A DNA stretch of 64,000 bases from Pseudomonas citronellolis (GTDB lineage: Bacteria; Pseudomonadota; Gammaproteobacteria; Pseudomonadales; Pseudomonadaceae): positions 1-64,000 of the forward strand of contig NZ_JARJLT010000343.1 of the NCBI RefSeq assembly GCF_029335315.1, written 5' to 3'. Each line of letters starts with the position of its first letter. Within the stretch, counting starts at the first letter, position 1. Of the stretch, positions 29,330 to 42,706 are shown piece after piece. The position numbers and the translations under genes were made by a program. The notes beneath the pieces are model-generated. The model saw nothing but the letters and a program-made list of their open reading frames with translations, was not told the origin of the DNA and did not search any database.

Positions 29330-31726
29330 CTAATGCGTGCTGATTCGCTCCTTGGAATCAGACTCGCGTTTTTCATCCTTTGCAACCATCTCGGGAGCCG
29401 CATCGGGCAAGGGCTCCGGCGTGTATTGCAGCGCAATTTGCAGGACCTCGTCAATCCATTTAACCGGTTTAATAACGAGATCCGCCTTAATGTTATCCGG
29501 AATTTCCTTCAGATCACGGACGTTTTCTTCCGGAATGATCACAGTCTTGATTCCGCCACGGTGCGCCGCCAGAAGTTTTTCCTTCAGCCCGCCGATGGCC
29601 AGCACCTGGCCGCGCAAGGTGATCTCGCCGGTCATGGCGACGTCCGCGCGCACCGGGATCTGGGTGATGGCCGAGACCAGCGCGGTGCACATGCCGATGC
29701 CGGCGCTGGGGCCGTCCTTGGGCGTGGCGCCCTCCGGCACGTGGATGTGGATGTCGTGCTTTTCATGGAAGTCCGCCGGAATTCCCAGGCTTTTCGCGCG
29801 ACTACGCACCACGGTCAGTGCGGCGGTAATCGACTCGGCCATGACGTCGCCCAGCGAACCGGTCTTGGTCAGCGCGCCCTTGCCGGGAACGATGGCCGAC
29901 TCGATGGTCAGCAGTTCGCCGCCCACCTGGGTCCAGGCGAGACCGGTAACCTGACCGATCTGATCCTGCTGCTCGGCGAGGCCATAACGGAATTTGCGTA
30001 CGCCCAGGTAGTCTTCCAGGGTCTCGACGGTCACCTTGGCTTCGATGCGCTTGGCCTTGGCGCCCTCCTTCACCGCCTTGCGGCAAACCTTGGCGATCTG
30101 CCGCTCGAGGCTACGCACGCCGGCTTCGCGGGTGTAGTAGCGGATGATGTCGCGGATCGCACCCTCTTCGAAGGTCAGCTCGCCCTTCTTGAGACCATTG
30201 GCCGCAGTCTGTTTCGGCACAAGATATTTCGAGGCGATGTTGACCTTCTCGTCCTCGGTGTAACCCGGCAGACGAATCACCTCCATGCGGTCCAGCAGCG
30301 CCGCCGGGATGTTCATGGAGTTGGCGGTGCAGAGGAACATCACGTCCGAGAGGTCGTAATCGACTTCCAGGTAGTGGTCGTTGAAGTTGTGGTTCTGTTC
30401 CGGGTCCAGCACTTCCAGCAGCGCCGAGGCCGGGTCGCCGCGCATGTCGCTGCCCATCTTGTCGATCTCGTCGAGCAGGAACAGCGGGTTGCGCACGCCC
30501 ACCTTGGTCATCTTCTGGATCAGGCGACCGGGCATGGAGCCGATGTAGGTGCGGCGGTGGCCACGAATCTCGGCCTCGTCACGCACGCCGCCGAGCGCCA
30601 TGCGCACGAACTTGCGGTTGGTGGCGCGAGCGATCGACTCGGCCAGCGAAGTCTTGCCCACGCCAGGCGGGCCGACCAGGCAGAGCACCGGGCCCTTGAG
30701 TTTCTTCACGCGCTTCTGCACGGCGAGGTACTCGAGGATGCGTTCCTTGACCTCGTCCAGGCCGTAGTGGTCGGTGTCGAGAATGTCCTCGGCCTTCTCC
30801 AGGTCGTGGCGCACCTTGCTCTCGGCCTTCCACGGCACGTTCACCAGCCAGTCGATGTAGGAACGCACCACGGTGGCCTCGGCGGACATCGGCGACATCT
30901 GCTTGAGCTTGTTCAGCTCGGCGTTCGCCTTGGCCATGGCCTCCTTGGTCAGGCCGGCGGCATCGATGCGCTTCTTCAGCTCGTCGACCTCGTTGTGGCC
31001 TTCGTCGATGTCGCCCAGTTCCTTCTGGATGGCCTTCATCTGCTCGTTCAGGTAGTACTCGCGCTGGCTGCGCTCCATCTGTTTCTTGACGCGGCCACGG
31101 ATGCGCTTCTCGACCTGCAGCAAGTCGATTTCGGCGTCCAGCATGGCCAGCACGTGTTCGACACGGGCAGCCAGCTCGGTGATCTCGAGGATTTCCTGCT
31201 TCTGCTCGATCTTCAGCGCCATGTGCGCGGCCATGGTATCCACCAGGCGGCCGGGCTCGTCGATGCTGTTCAGCGAGGACAGCACTTCCGCCGGGACCTT
31301 CTTGCCCAGCTGCACGTACTGCTCGAACTGGCTCAGCAGGCTGCGGATGAAGACTTCCGACTCGCGCTCGGCGACCGGCGCCTCGTCGATGATCGACACT
31401 TCGGCGCGGCAATGCGCGTCGTCATCGATGAAACGCTCGACATGGCCACGCTGCTCACCCTCCACCAGCACCTTGACGGTGCCGTCGGGCAGCTTCAGCA
31501 GCTGCAGGACGGTGGCCACGGTACCCATGCGGTACAGGCCGTCTTCGCCCGGATCGTCATCGGCGGGGTTCTTCTGGGCCAGCAGGAGGATCTGCTTGTC
31601 GCTGGTCATCGCGGCCTCCAGGGCCTCGATGGATTTCTCGCGCCCCACGAACAGCGGGATGACCATGTGCGGATAGACCACTACGTCACGCAGGGGAAGC
31701 AGGGGCAACTCGACGAGTGTTTTCAT
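29330..31726 (-). CDS. lon: ATP-dependent protease La (Lon)
   Basis: A 798-residue cytosolic AAA+ protease. The order is N-terminal substrate domain ([24 protein letters not shown]), Walker [11 protein letters not shown], Walker [12 protein letters not shown], then the proteolytic domain with catalytic serine in [11 protein letters not shown] and lysine in [14 protein letters not shown]. It degrades misfolded and regulatory proteins. It follows clpX but has a terminator and a sigma-32-like promoter of its own. Confidence 0.97.
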   Translation of the reverse strand: MKTLVELPLLPLRDVVVYPHMVIPLFVGREKSIEALEAAMTSDKQILLLAQKNPADDDPGEDGLYRMGTVATVLQLLKLPDGTVKVLVEGEQRGHVERFIDDDAHCRAEVSIIDEAPVAERESEVFIRSLLSQFEQYVQLGKKVPAEVLSSLNSIDEPGRLVDTMAAHMALKIEQKQEILEITELAARVEHVLAMLDAEIDLLQVEKRIRGRVKKQMERSQREYYLNEQMKAIQKELGDIDEGHNEVDELKKRIDAAGLTKEAMAKANAELNKLKQMSPMSAEATVVRSYIDWLVNVPWKAESKVRHDLEKAEDILDTDHYGLDEVKERILEYLAVQKRVKKLKGPVLCLVGPPGVGKTSLAESIARATNRKFVRMALGGVRDEAEIRGHRRTYIGSMPGRLIQKMTKVGVRNPLFLLDEIDKMGSDMRGDPASALLEVLDPEQNHNFNDHYLEVDYDLSDVMFLCTANSMNIPAALLDRMEVIRLPGYTEDEKVNIASKYLVPKQTAANGLKKGELTFEEGAIRDIIRYYTREAGVRSLERQIAKVCRKAVKEGAKAKRIEAKVTVETLEDYLGVRKFRYGLAEQQDQIGQVTGLAWTQVGGELLTIESAIVPGKGALTKTGSLGDVMAESITAALTVVRSRAKSLGIPADFHEKHDIHIHVPEGATPKDGPSAGIGMCTALVSAITQIPVRADVAMTGEITLRGQVLAIGGLKEKLLAAHRGGIKTVIIPEENVRDLKEIPDNIKADLVIKPVKWIDEVLQIALQYTPEPLPDAAPEMVAKDEKRESDSKERISTH

Positions 31727-31783
31727 GATATTCGGCTCTACAGCGGCACTTGGCCAAAAAGACGGGTCAGACCCTTGGACCTA

Positions 31784-31812
31784 AGATGGGGTTAGGCCAG
31801 GGAAAAAACAAG
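31784..31812 (-). promoter_or_regulatory. Sigma-32 (RpoH)-type promoter of lon
   Basis: On the minus strand CTTGTTT, 14 bases, then CCCCATCT. The -10 matches the heat-shock consensus CCCCATNT and the spacing is right; the -35 keeps CTTG. It lies about 60-85 bases upstream of the lon start. Confidence 0.8.
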
Positions 31813-31833
31813 CGCGGTAGACGGGGAAAGAAA

Positions 31834-31853
31834 AAGGGGCCTTGCGGCCCCCT
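31834..31853 (-). terminator. Terminator of clpX
   Basis: Arms AAGGGGGCC-type and GGCCCCTT around GCAA, followed on the minus strand by a T-run. Confidence 0.85.
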
Positions 31854-31856
31854 TAT

Positions 31857-33137
31857 TCATGCATCAGGCGCAGCCTTGGCAGGCTGCTCGCTGTTCTCGT
31901 AGATCAGCAGAGGCTGCGACGAACCGTCGATGACGCTCTCGTCGATGACCACCTTGCTGACGTCGGTCTGCGAGGGGATTTCGTACATGGTGTCGAGCAG
32001 GATGCCTTCGAGGATCGAGCGCAGGCCACGGGCGCCAGTCTTGCGCTCCAGGGCGCGACGGGCGACGGCCTTGAGCGCGTCGGGACGGAACTCGAGGTCC
32101 ACGCCTTCCATGTCGAACAGCTTGGCGTACTGCTTGGTGAGCGCGTTCTTCGGCTCGGTCAGGATCTGCATCAGCGCCGCCTCGTCGAGCTCGTCGAGGG
32201 TGGCGATGATCGGCAGGCGACCGACGAATTCCGGGATCAGGCCGAACTTGACCAGGTCCTCGGGCTCCACTTCGCGCAGGGCGTCACCGACCTTGCGACC
32301 CATCTCCTGGCTGCGCACTTCGGCGTTGAAGCCGATGCCGCCCTTGGTGGAACGGTTCTGGATGACCTTTTCCAGGCCGGCGAACGCGCCACCGCAGATG
32401 AACAGGATGTTGCGGGTATCGACCTGCAGGAACTCCTGCTGCGGGTGCTTGCGGCCGCCCTGCGGCGGCACCGAGGCAACGGTGCCTTCGATGAGCTTCA
32501 GCAGCGCCTGCTGCACGCCTTCGCCGGACACGTCGCGGGTGATCGACGGGTTGTCCGACTTGCGCGAGATCTTGTCGATTTCGTCGATATAGACGATGCC
32601 CATCTGGGCCTTCTCGACGTCGTAGTCGCACTTCTGCAGAAGTTTCTGAATGATATTCTCGACGTCCTCACCCACGTAACCGGCTTCGGTCAGGGTGGTG
32701 GCGTCGGCAATGGTGAACGGCACGTTCAGCAGGCGCGCGAGGGTCTCGGCCAGCAGGGTCTTGCCCGAGCCGGTGGGGCCGATGAGCAGGATGTTGCTCT
32801 TGCCCAGCTCGACGTCGTCCTTGCGCTCGCGCTGATTCAGGCGCTTGTAGTGGTTGTAGACCGCTACCGCCAGGGTTTTCTTCGCACGTTCCTGACCGAT
32901 CACGTACTGATCGAGGATGGAACGGATCTCTTTCGGCGCCGGAAGCTTGTGCGCGCTGCTCTCCGCCTGTGCCTCCTGCACCTCCTCGCGGATGATGTCG
33001 TTGCACAGGTCCACGCACTCGTCGCAGATAAAGACCGAGGGGCCGGCAATCAACTTGCGCACTTCGTGCTGGCTCTTGCCGCAGAAGGAGCAATACAGCA
33101 GCTTGCCGTTGTCCTCGCCGTTGCGGGTGTCAGTCAT
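31857..33137 (-). CDS. clpX: ClpX ATPase subunit of the ClpXP protease
   Basis: A 426-residue AAA+ unfoldase. The N-terminal zinc domain has [13 protein letters not shown] and CDECVDLC. Walker A is [15 protein letters not shown] and Walker B is VYIDEIDKI. The IGF loop that docks on ClpP is present in modified form ([10 protein letters not shown] region nearby). It recognises, unfolds and feeds tagged proteins to ClpP. It lies 107 bases after clpP on the same strand. Confidence 0.97.
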   Translation of the reverse strand: MTDTRNGEDNGKLLYCSFCGKSQHEVRKLIAGPSVFICDECVDLCNDIIREEVQEAQAESSAHKLPAPKEIRSILDQYVIGQERAKKTLAVAVYNHYKRLNQRERKDDVELGKSNILLIGPTGSGKTLLAETLARLLNVPFTIADATTLTEAGYVGEDVENIIQKLLQKCDYDVEKAQMGIVYIDEIDKISRKSDNPSITRDVSGEGVQQALLKLIEGTVASVPPQGGRKHPQQEFLQVDTRNILFICGGAFAGLEKVIQNRSTKGGIGFNAEVRSQEMGRKVGDALREVEPEDLVKFGLIPEFVGRLPIIATLDELDEAALMQILTEPKNALTKQYAKLFDMEGVDLEFRPDALKAVARRALERKTGARGLRSILEGILLDTMYEIPSQTDVSKVVIDESVIDGSSQPLLIYENSEQPAKAAPDA

Positions 33138-33244
33138 TAGATCGTTCCAGTCGGATAGGCTTGAAACACAAGATGAAGGCAAATGCGGGCATTTTCAAGC
33201 CCGCGAAACGGCCGGTCGCCCGGCCGTGGTTCGAGCGGAGGGAC

Positions 33245-33883
<639 letters not shown>

Positions 33884-33927
33884 GTCCGACGATCACTCCC
33901 TTATGAAAATAGATATGTCTCAAAGAC

Positions 33928-33953
33928 ATAAGCCAGCCCGAAGGCTGGCTTAT
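33928..33953 (-). terminator. Hairpin between tig and clpP
   Basis: A perfect stem ATAAGCCAGCC/GGCTGGCTTAT around CGAA. The following U-tract is poor, so partial read-through from tig to clpP is likely. Confidence 0.75.
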
Positions 33954-33975
33954 GACGATCGAACGAGGCGTTGGA

Positions 33976-35286
33976 TCAGGCCGCTGCAGGCGCTTCAGCA
34001 GGCTTGACCGCGTCTTCGTAAGATACCTGCTTATCGGTCACTTTGGCCTTCTGCAGGACAGTATCTACAACTTGTTCTTCCAGTACAACCGAGCGGACTT
34101 CGTTCAGTTGCTGGTCGTTCTTGTAGTACCAGGCGACCACTTGCTCGGGCTCCTGGTAGGCCGAAGCCATTTCCTCGATCATTTCGCGAACGCGGGCTTC
34201 GTCGGCCTTCAGCTCGTGCTGCTTGACCAGCTCGGCGACGATCAGGCCCAGGACCACGCGGCGCTTGGCCTGCTCTTCGAACAGTTCGGCCGGCAGTTGC
34301 TCGGGCTTGATGTTGCCGCCGAACTGCTGGACGGCCTGCACGCGCAGACGGTTCACTTCGTTGGAGATCAGAGCCTTCGGCACTTCGATCGGGTTGGCGG
34401 TCACCAGACCTTCCATCACCTGATTCTTCACCTTGGACTTGATGGCCTGGCGCAGCTCACGCTCCATGTTCTTGCGAACTTCGGTGCGGAAGCCTTCCAG
34501 GGTGCTTTCCTTGATGCCGAACAGGGCGAAGAAGGCCTCGTTCAGTTCCGGCAGCTTGGGCTCGCTGACGCCGTTCACGGTAACGGTGAACTCGGCGGCT
34601 TTGCCGGCCAGGTCGAGGTTCTGGTAGTCCTCGGGGAAGCTCAGGCTGAGCACGCGCTCTTCACCGGCCTTGGCGCCGACCAGGCCTTCTTCGAAGCCCG
34701 GGATCATGCGGCCGGAGCCCAGCACCAGCAGGGTGCCCTTGGCCGAACCGCCAGCGAAGGCTTCGCCGTCGATCTTGCCGACGAAGTCGATGTTCAGCTG
34801 GTCGTCGTTCTGCGCGGCGCGCTCGACGGCTTCGAAACGGGTGTTCTGCTTGCGCAGGATTTCCAGCATGTTGTCGACGTCGGCGTCGGCCACGTCGGCC
34901 TGCAGGCGCTCGACCTCGATGCCGTCGAAGCCGGCAACCTGGAATTCGGGGAAGACTTCGAAGGTGGCCACGTACTCCAGACCCTTCTCCTTCTCGAACA
35001 CTTTCGGCTCGACGGACGGCGCGCCGGCCGGGTTCAGCTTCTGCTCGACCACGGCTTCGTAGAAGGTTTCCTGGATCAGGTCACCGAGGGCTTCCTGACG
35101 AGCGGAGGCTTCGTAGCGCTGACGGATCACGCTCATCGGCACCTTGCCGGGACGGAAGCCAGGAACCTTGGCGCGACGAGCGGTCTGCTGCAGACGCTTG
35201 TTGACTTCGGTCTCGATACGCTCGGCCGGCACGCCAACGGTCATGCGGCGCTCAAGAGCGGAGGTGCTTTCAACGGAAACTTGCAT
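33976..35286 (-). CDS. tig: Trigger factor, ribosome-associated chaperone/PPIase
   Basis: A 436-residue chaperone. The ribosome-binding signature is [11 protein letters not shown] near residues 45-55, followed by an FKBP-type isomerase domain at about 160-245 ([21 protein letters not shown]-type stretch) and a long helical C-terminal arm. It meets nascent chains at the ribosome exit. Start ATG 35286; a longer reading to 35376 is unsupported. A promoter is visible at 35348-35376. Confidence 0.96.
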   Translation of the reverse strand: MQVSVESTSALERRMTVGVPAERIETEVNKRLQQTARRAKVPGFRPGKVPMSVIRQRYEASARQEALGDLIQETFYEAVVEQKLNPAGAPSVEPKVFEKEKGLEYVATFEVFPEFQVAGFDGIEVERLQADVADADVDNMLEILRKQNTRFEAVERAAQNDDQLNIDFVGKIDGEAFAGGSAKGTLLVLGSGRMIPGFEEGLVGAKAGEERVLSLSFPEDYQNLDLAGKAAEFTVTVNGVSEPKLPELNEAFFALFGIKESTLEGFRTEVRKNMERELRQAIKSKVKNQVMEGLVTANPIEVPKALISNEVNRLRVQAVQQFGGNIKPEQLPAELFEEQAKRRVVLGLIVAELVKQHELKADEARVREMIEEMASAYQEPEQVVAWYYKNDQQLNEVRSVVLEEQVVDTVLQKAKVTDKQVSYEDAVKPAEAPAAA

Positions 35287-35347
35287 GGATATTCCTCGTG
35301 GCACAGACGTAAGCCGGTCCTTCCGGCTCCCAGAATCAAGGGCAAGC

Positions 35348-35376
35348 ATTCTAGTCACAAGAAATGCAGAAGTCAC
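35348..35376 (-). promoter_or_regulatory. Probable sigma-70 promoter of tig
   Basis: On the minus strand GTGACT, 17 bases, TAGAAT. Four of six -35 and five of six -10 positions match. Transcription would start near 35341, about 55 bases before the tig start. Confidence 0.6.
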
Positions 35377-35429
35377 CCAGGCTGGAAGCTACGGAATTCG
35401 CGGATGCGAGAGCTTCTGGACAAAAAAGA

Positions 35430-35514
35430 TGGTGCGGACGGAGAGACTCGAACTCTCACAGCTTGCGCCACCGGAACCTAAATCCGGCGTGTCTACCAAT
35501 TTCACCACGTCCGC
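35430..35514 (-). tRNA. tRNA-Leu (TAG)
   Basis: An 85-base type II tRNA with long variable arm, acceptor arms GCGGACG/CGTCCGC, T-arm GAGAGTTCGAGTCTCTC, encoded CCA and anticodon loop TTTAGGT (TAG). Confidence 0.95.
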
Positions 35515-35565
35515 AGGAACCGCAGAAACGAAAACGCCAGGCACTAGGCCTGGCGCTTCGGAATA

Positions 35566-35642
35566 TGGGGTGGACGATGGGAATCGAACCCACGACACCA
35601 GGAGCCACAATCCTGTGCTCTACCAACTGAGCTACGCCCACC
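35566..35642 (-). tRNA. tRNA-His (GTG)
   Basis: A 77-base gene with the extra G at position -1, typical of histidine tRNA. Anticodon loop TTGTGGC gives GTG; CCA is encoded. Confidence 0.96.
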
Positions 35643-35671
35643 ATATTACATGCTTGTTACCGAACGCCATT

Positions 35672-35748
35672 TGGCGCACCCGGCAGGACTCGAACCTGCG
35701 ACCATCCGCTTAGAAGGCGGATGCTCTATCCAGCTGAGCTACGGGCGC
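35672..35748 (-). tRNA. tRNA-Arg (TCT)
   Basis: A 77-base cloverleaf, acceptor GCGCCCG paired with CGGGTGC (one G-U), anticodon loop CTTCTAA (TCT), encoded CCA. First gene of the Arg-His-Leu operon. Confidence 0.95.
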
Positions 35749-35851
35749 TTTAGTGGCGGCAACCCTTGCTAAGCAGAACCAGTGGAAACCACTGAACCGG
35801 TTTGCACTGCCTTCTTGTCTTGCTTCAGGCTGTGCTCGGCAAGCGGGGCGC

Positions 35852-35880
35852 ATGTTATCGATGAGCCCTAACCCCGTCAA
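35852..35880 (-). promoter_or_regulatory. Sigma-70 promoter of the Arg-His-Leu tRNA operon
   Basis: TTGACG, 17 bases, TAACAT, then GC discriminator GCGCCCC on the minus strand. An A/T-rich tract just upstream could be an UP element. The layout mirrors the promoter at 15049-15077. Confidence 0.85.
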
Positions 35881-36012
35881 CGTTTTTTTTAAAAAAATTT
35901 CAAAGAGATAAAGGAGTTACGGCAAATCGGGGGCAGCCCGCCTTTGCCTTATCTGGGCGGCGTGCGAAAATGCGCGTCCTTTTTTCCCCGTCTCTATGGT
36001 TGCTTCTCCGAC

Positions 36013-36867
36013 ATGACCGCACAACTGATCGACGGCAAAGCGATCGCCGCCAGCCTCCGCCAGCAGATAGCCCAACGCGTCGCCGAGCGCCGCCAGCAAG
36101 GGCTGCGCATTCCCGGCCTGGCGGTGATCCTGGTCGGCAGCGATCCGGCCTCCCAAGTCTACGTGGCGCACAAGCGCAAGGACTGCGAGGAAGTCGGCTT
36201 CCTCTCCCAGGCCTTCGACCTGCCGGAAAGCACCACCCAGGAAGAACTGCTGGGGCTGATCGACCGCCTCAACGCCGACCCGGCGATCGACGGCATCCTG
36301 GTGCAGCTGCCCCTGCCCGCCCACCTCGACGCCTCGCAGCTGCTGGAGCGAATCAATCCGGACAAGGACGTCGACGGCTTCCATCCGTTCAACGTCGGCC
36401 GCCTGGCCCAGCGCATCCCGCTGCTGCGCCCATGCACCCCGAAAGGCATCATGACCCTGCTGCAGAGCACCGGCGTCGACCTTTACGGCCTCGACGCAGT
36501 GGTAGTGGGCGCCTCCAACATCGTCGGCCGCCCGATGGCGCTGGAGCTGCTGCTGGCCGGCTGCACCGTGACCGTCACCCACCGCTTCACCCGCGACCTG
36601 GCCGAGCACGTGCGCCGCGCCGACCTGGTAGTGGTGGCTGCCGGCAAGCCGGGCCTGGTCAAGGGCGAGTGGATCAAGGAAGGCGCCATCGTCATCGACG
36701 TCGGCATCAACCGCCAGGCCGACGGCAAGCTGGTGGGCGACGTGGAATACGCCGTGGCCGCCGAGCGCGCCAGCTGGATCACCCCGGTACCGGGCGGCGT
36801 CGGCCCGATGACCCGCGCCTGCCTGCTGGAGAACACCCTGTACGCGGCGGAAGAGCTGCACGCGTAA
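36013..36867 (+). CDS. folD: Bifunctional methylene-THF dehydrogenase/methenyl-THF cyclohydrolase
   Basis: A 284-residue cytosolic enzyme of one-carbon folate metabolism. Signatures include [23 protein letters not shown] with the catalytic lysine, [39 protein letters not shown] (NADP fold) and the closing [23 protein letters not shown] 36013 matches family length; its ribosome site is weak. The 264 bases upstream contain the tRNA promoter on the other strand and no other gene that I recognise. Confidence 0.97.
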   Translation: MTAQLIDGKAIAASLRQQIAQRVAERRQQGLRIPGLAVILVGSDPASQVYVAHKRKDCEEVGFLSQAFDLPESTTQEELLGLIDRLNADPAIDGILVQLPLPAHLDASQLLERINPDKDVDGFHPFNVGRLAQRIPLLRPCTPKGIMTLLQSTGVDLYGLDAVVVGASNIVGRPMALELLLAGCTVTVTHRFTRDLAEHVRRADLVVVAAGKPGLVKGEWIKEGAIVIDVGINRQADGKLVGDVEYAVAAERASWITPVPGGVGPMTRACLLENTLYAAEELHA

Positions 36868-36885
36868 ACAGCGCGCTCCGACACG

Positions 36886-36912
36886 AAAAAGGCCGCATCA
36901 GCGGCCTTTTTT
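36886..36912 (+). terminator. Terminator of folD
   Basis: Arms AAAAAGGCCGC and GCGGCCTTTTTT around ATCA. Confidence 0.92.
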
Positions 36913-36932
36913 CATGCTGGAGCAAGACAATA

Positions 36933-37023
36933 CGTAGGGCGCATAACGCCTCAAGCGTTATCCGCCGCAACCCTCGGCACCGAAAACTTCGGCGGATAAC
37001 CGCGAACGGTTATGCGCCCTACG
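36933..37023. repeat. 91-bp palindromic intergenic element with 15-bp perfect ends
   Basis: Ends CGTAGGGCGCATAAC and GTTATGCGCCCTACG are perfect inverted repeats. Inside each end sits a small hairpin: ATAACGC/GCGTTAT on the left and ATAACCG/CGGTTAT on the right. Next comes an inner pair, TTATCCGCCG and CGGCGGATAA. It has no coding capacity and resembles a mobile repeat of the REP/MITE kind. It is bracketed by two near-identical terminators. Confidence 0.8.
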
Positions 37024-37050
37024 GGAAATGCCCGGGCCGCGCGCAGGCAG

Positions 37051-37077
37051 AAAAAAGGCCGCATCAGCGGCCTTTTT
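37051..37077 (-). terminator. Terminator of cysS
   Basis: Arms AAAAAGGCCGC and GCGGCCTTTTT around ATCA, the same core as the folD terminator. Confidence 0.9.
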
Positions 37078-37092
37078 CATTTCAGCGCGGGA

Positions 37093-40161
<3,069 letters not shown>

Positions 40162-40232
40162 GGTGTCCTTGATCGTTTCCGTCGTTCGGCCAGGGTAGGC
40201 CGGCCAAACCAAAGCGCTTATCATAGCCGAAG

Positions 40233-40250
40233 CTGTCAACCCCCTGACAG
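40233..40250. repeat. Small inverted repeat in the glnS/ppiB divergent region
   Basis: CTGTCA and TGACAG around ACCCCC. On the minus strand it includes a TTGACA and lies close to a TATGAT, but the two are only eight bases apart, so it is not a standard promoter. Confidence 0.45.
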
Positions 40251-40283
40251 GCCTTCGATTTTCCCGACAGAGCGGAATTCCTC

Positions 40284-40778
40284 ATGATCAAGCTGCACAC
40301 CAACCATGGCGTCATCACCCTGGAACTCTTCGAAGACAAGGCCCCGGAAACCGTGGCCAACTTCAAGGAGTACGTGAAGAGCGGTCATTACGACAACACC
40401 GTGTTCCACCGCGTGATCAACAACTTCATGATCCAGGGCGGCGGTTTCGAGCCGGGCATGAAGCAGAAGAGCACCCGCGCGCCGATCAAGAACGAAGCCA
40501 ATAATGGCGTCGGCAACAAGGTCGGCACCGTCGCCATGGCCCGCACCATGGAACCGCATTCGGCTAGCGCGCAGTTCTTCATCAACGTCGCCGACAACGA
40601 CTTCCTCAACCACAGCGCGCCGACCGTGCAGGGCTGGGGCTACTGCGTATTCGGCCAGGTGGTCGATGGCATGGACGTGGTCAACAAGATCAAGGGCGTC
40701 TCCACCACCATGCGCGCCGGCCACCAGGACGTGCCGAGCGAAGACGTGATCATCGAGAAGGCCGAAATCGTCGAGTGA
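40284..40778 (+). CDS. ppiB: Cyclophilin-type peptidyl-prolyl isomerase B
   Basis: A 164-residue cytosolic cyclophilin. Core residues appear in [36 protein letters not shown] and [19 protein letters not shown]. No signal peptide, so the cytosolic form. It precedes lpxH by four bases and is likely in one transcript with it. Confidence 0.96.
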   Translation: MIKLHTNHGVITLELFEDKAPETVANFKEYVKSGHYDNTVFHRVINNFMIQGGGFEPGMKQKSTRAPIKNEANNGVGNKVGTVAMARTMEPHSASAQFFINVADNDFLNHSAPTVQGWGYCVFGQVVDGMDVVNKIKGVSTTMRAGHQDVPSEDVIIEKAEIVE

Positions 40779-40782
40779 GTCG

Positions 40783-41526
40783 ATGAGCGTCCTGTTCATA
40801 TCGGACCTGCATCTCGAAGCGGAACGCCCGGACATCACCCGGGCGTTCTTGCATTTCCTGAGCACCCGCGCCCGCCAGGCCGAAGCGCTGTACATCCTCG
40901 GCGACTTCTTCGAAGCCTGGATCGGCGACGACGGCATGGACGAGTTCCAGCACGCCATCGCCCGCGCCCTGCGCGAAGTGGCCGACGGCGGCACGCGCAT
41001 CTACCTGATGCACGGCAACCGCGACTTCCTCATCGGCAAGGCGTTCTGCCGCGAAGCCGGCTGCACCCTGCTACGCGACCCCAGCGTCATCCAGCTGAAC
41101 GGTGAAAAGGTCCTGCTGATGCACGGCGACAGCCTGTGTACCCTGGACGTCGGCTACATGAAGCTGCGCCGCTGGCTGCGCAACCCGCTGTCGCTGTTCA
41201 TCCTGCGCAGCCTGCCATTGGCCAAGCGCCACCAGCTGGCGCGCAAGCTGCGCAAGGAAAGCCGTGCGCAGACGCGTATGAAGGCCAGCGAAATCGTCGA
41301 CGTGACCCCTGACGAAGTGCTCGCGGTCATGCGCCGTTACGGCGTACGCACACTGATCCATGGCCATACCCACCGCCCGGCCGTGCATGAACTGCAGCTC
41401 GACGGCAAGCCCGCGCGGCGCATCGTCCTCGGTGACTGGGACCGTCAAGGCTGGGCCCTGCAGGCCGACGCGAACGGTCTGCAGCAGGCGCCCTTCGCGT
41501 TGCAGGGCGAGCCTTCGGCGGGCTGA
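40783..41526 (+). CDS. lpxH: UDP-2,3-diacylglucosamine hydrolase
   Basis: A 247-residue metallophosphoesterase, fourth step of lipid A synthesis, on the inner face of the inner membrane. The metal motifs are complete: [34 protein letters not shown] and LIHGHTHRP. Length and the HGNRDF wording fit LpxH rather than generic phosphatases. The short C-terminal tail is normal. Confidence 0.96.
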   Translation: MSVLFISDLHLEAERPDITRAFLHFLSTRARQAEALYILGDFFEAWIGDDGMDEFQHAIARALREVADGGTRIYLMHGNRDFLIGKAFCREAGCTLLRDPSVIQLNGEKVLLMHGDSLCTLDVGYMKLRRWLRNPLSLFILRSLPLAKRHQLARKLRKESRAQTRMKASEIVDVTPDEVLAVMRRYGVRTLIHGHTHRPAVHELQLDGKPARRIVLGDWDRQGWALQADANGLQQAPFALQGEPSAG

Positions 41527-41600
41527 CCCGGATCAATCTCATGGCCCCGGGCCAGCAGCTATGCTCAGTGCGTCGCCACCTGCGCACCCCGGGGACCACC

Positions 41601-41810
41601 ATGAAAAACCACCTGCTGCTCGCCGCCTGCCTGCTGGCACTGGCCGGCTGCTCCAGCCACTACATCATCACCACCGCCGACGGCCAGATGATCACCACCG
41701 ACAACAAGCCGCGCCTGGACAAGGACAGCGGCATGGTGCGTTTCGAGGACTCCGAGGGTAAGGAGCAGATGATCCCGCAGACGCAGATCCGCCAGATCAT
41801 CGAGCGCTGA
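41601..41810 (+). CDS. Small YgdI/YgdR-type lipoprotein
   Basis: A 69-residue lipoprotein. The signal peptide ends in the lipobox LAGC, followed by a compact beta-rich domain (YIITTADGQMITTDNKP, FEDSEGKEQMIPQTQI) typical of DUF903/YgdI-YgdR. GGGGA is five bases before ATG 41601. Residues after the cysteine (SS) suggest outer-membrane sorting. The role is unknown. Confidence 0.88.
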   Translation: MKNHLLLAACLLALAGCSSHYIITTADGQMITTDNKPRLDKDSGMVRFEDSEGKEQMIPQTQIRQIIER

Positions 41811-41854
41811 GGCGCCAAGAAGAACGGTCGGGCGTGGCGTTCCAGGGCCTCCCT

Positions 41855-41900
41855 GCAGGAGCGGGCCACGCCCGCGATCGCGCGCATGGCGCGCTCCTAC
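41855..41900. repeat. Pseudomonas REP-like extragenic repeat
   Basis: Runs GCAGGAGCGGGCC through CCCGCGATCGCGCGCATGGC to GCGCTCCTAC; a hairpin between the lipoprotein and miaE genes. Confidence 0.75.
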
Positions 41901-41916
41901 CCAGAAAGACAACGCG

Positions 41917-42522
41917 TCAGGCGGCCTGCGGAATGCCGCTGTGGAAGCGAAACTCTTCGTCCGGCGAGCTGATCAGCTGCGCCTCGACCTCACGGATGTG
42001 CGCCACCCGCCGCTGGATGTCGGCCTCATCGCCATAACGCCGGGCCAGCGCCAGGTAGCCCTGGAAATGCCGCGCCTCGGACTTGAGCAGCGAGCCGTAG
42101 AACTTCGCCAGGTCGGCGTCCAGGTGATCGACCAGGGCGGCGAAGCGCTCGCAGCTGCGGCACTCGATGAAGGCGCCGACGATCAGGGTATCGACCAGCT
42201 TGTGCGGTTCATGGTTGCGCACCGCCGCGCGCAGGCCCGAGGCGTAGCGCCCGGCGGAGATCGGGCGCAGGCCGATGCCGCGCTTCTTGAGGATCGCCAG
42301 CACCTGCTCGTGGTGGCGCAGTTCCTCGCGCGCCAGGCGCGACATGAAATTCACCAGATCTTCATGGGCGCTGTATTTGGCGATCAGCGCCAGGGCCGTG
42401 CTGGCGGCCTTGAACTCGTTGTTCTTGTGGTCGATCAGCAGAACCTCCTGGTCCCGCAGCGCGGCCTCGACCCAGGCGTCGGGCGTGGCGCAACCAAGAA
42501 ATTCGCGGATTTCGGACAACAT
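41917..42522 (-). CDS. miaE: tRNA-(ms2io6A)-hydroxylase
   Basis: A 201-residue diiron protein that hydroxylates the isopentenyl group of the modified A37. Ferritin-like ligands are visible in ELRHHEQVL and SEARHFQGYLALA; ECRSCERFAAL lies between them. ATG 42522 follows GGAG by six bases. Oxygen dependence of the enzyme is of interest beside the ANR-boxed stress gene on the other strand. Confidence 0.92.
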   Translation of the reverse strand: MLSEIREFLGCATPDAWVEAALRDQEVLLIDHKNNEFKAASTALALIAKYSAHEDLVNFMSRLAREELRHHEQVLAILKKRGIGLRPISAGRYASGLRAAVRNHEPHKLVDTLIVGAFIECRSCERFAALVDHLDADLAKFYGSLLKSEARHFQGYLALARRYGDEADIQRRVAHIREVEAQLISSPDEEFRFHSGIPQAA

Positions 42523-42623
42523 GACGGGCTCCAATGGCTCATGGCCGGGCGCACGAAGGGTTCGCCAGCGGCCTGAAAGGCGGAGCATTATACGAATGCG
42601 CCGGCGCTCGGCCAGTTCCACTG

Positions 42624-42666
42624 TTGATATGCCTCAAGATCGGCAGTGCCGGAACCCGACTACAGT
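42624..42666 (+). promoter_or_regulatory. ANR-type box and -10 of the universal stress protein gene
   Basis: TTGATATGCCTCAA (42624-42637) matches TTGAT-N4-ATCAA with one mismatch. TACAGT at 42661-42666 is a plausible -10. A start near 42672 would place the box centre at about -41.5, the normal FNR/ANR activating position. Confidence 0.7.
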
Positions 42667-42706
42667 TGTTGCACATATACAAGCCACGCGCGCCAGGGAG
42701 ACGACC

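Noticed and set aside
29333-31795. An 820-codon open frame on the plus strand opposite lon
   Set aside because: The minus-strand frame encodes an unmistakable Lon protease. The opposite frame is low-complexity, rich in His, Leu, Gly and Val, as expected of an antisense shadow in GC-rich DNA.
40200-40250. A glnS promoter built from TTGACA and TATGAT
   Set aside because: Both hexamers are near-consensus but only eight bases apart, incompatible with sigma-70 spacing; not listed as a promoter.
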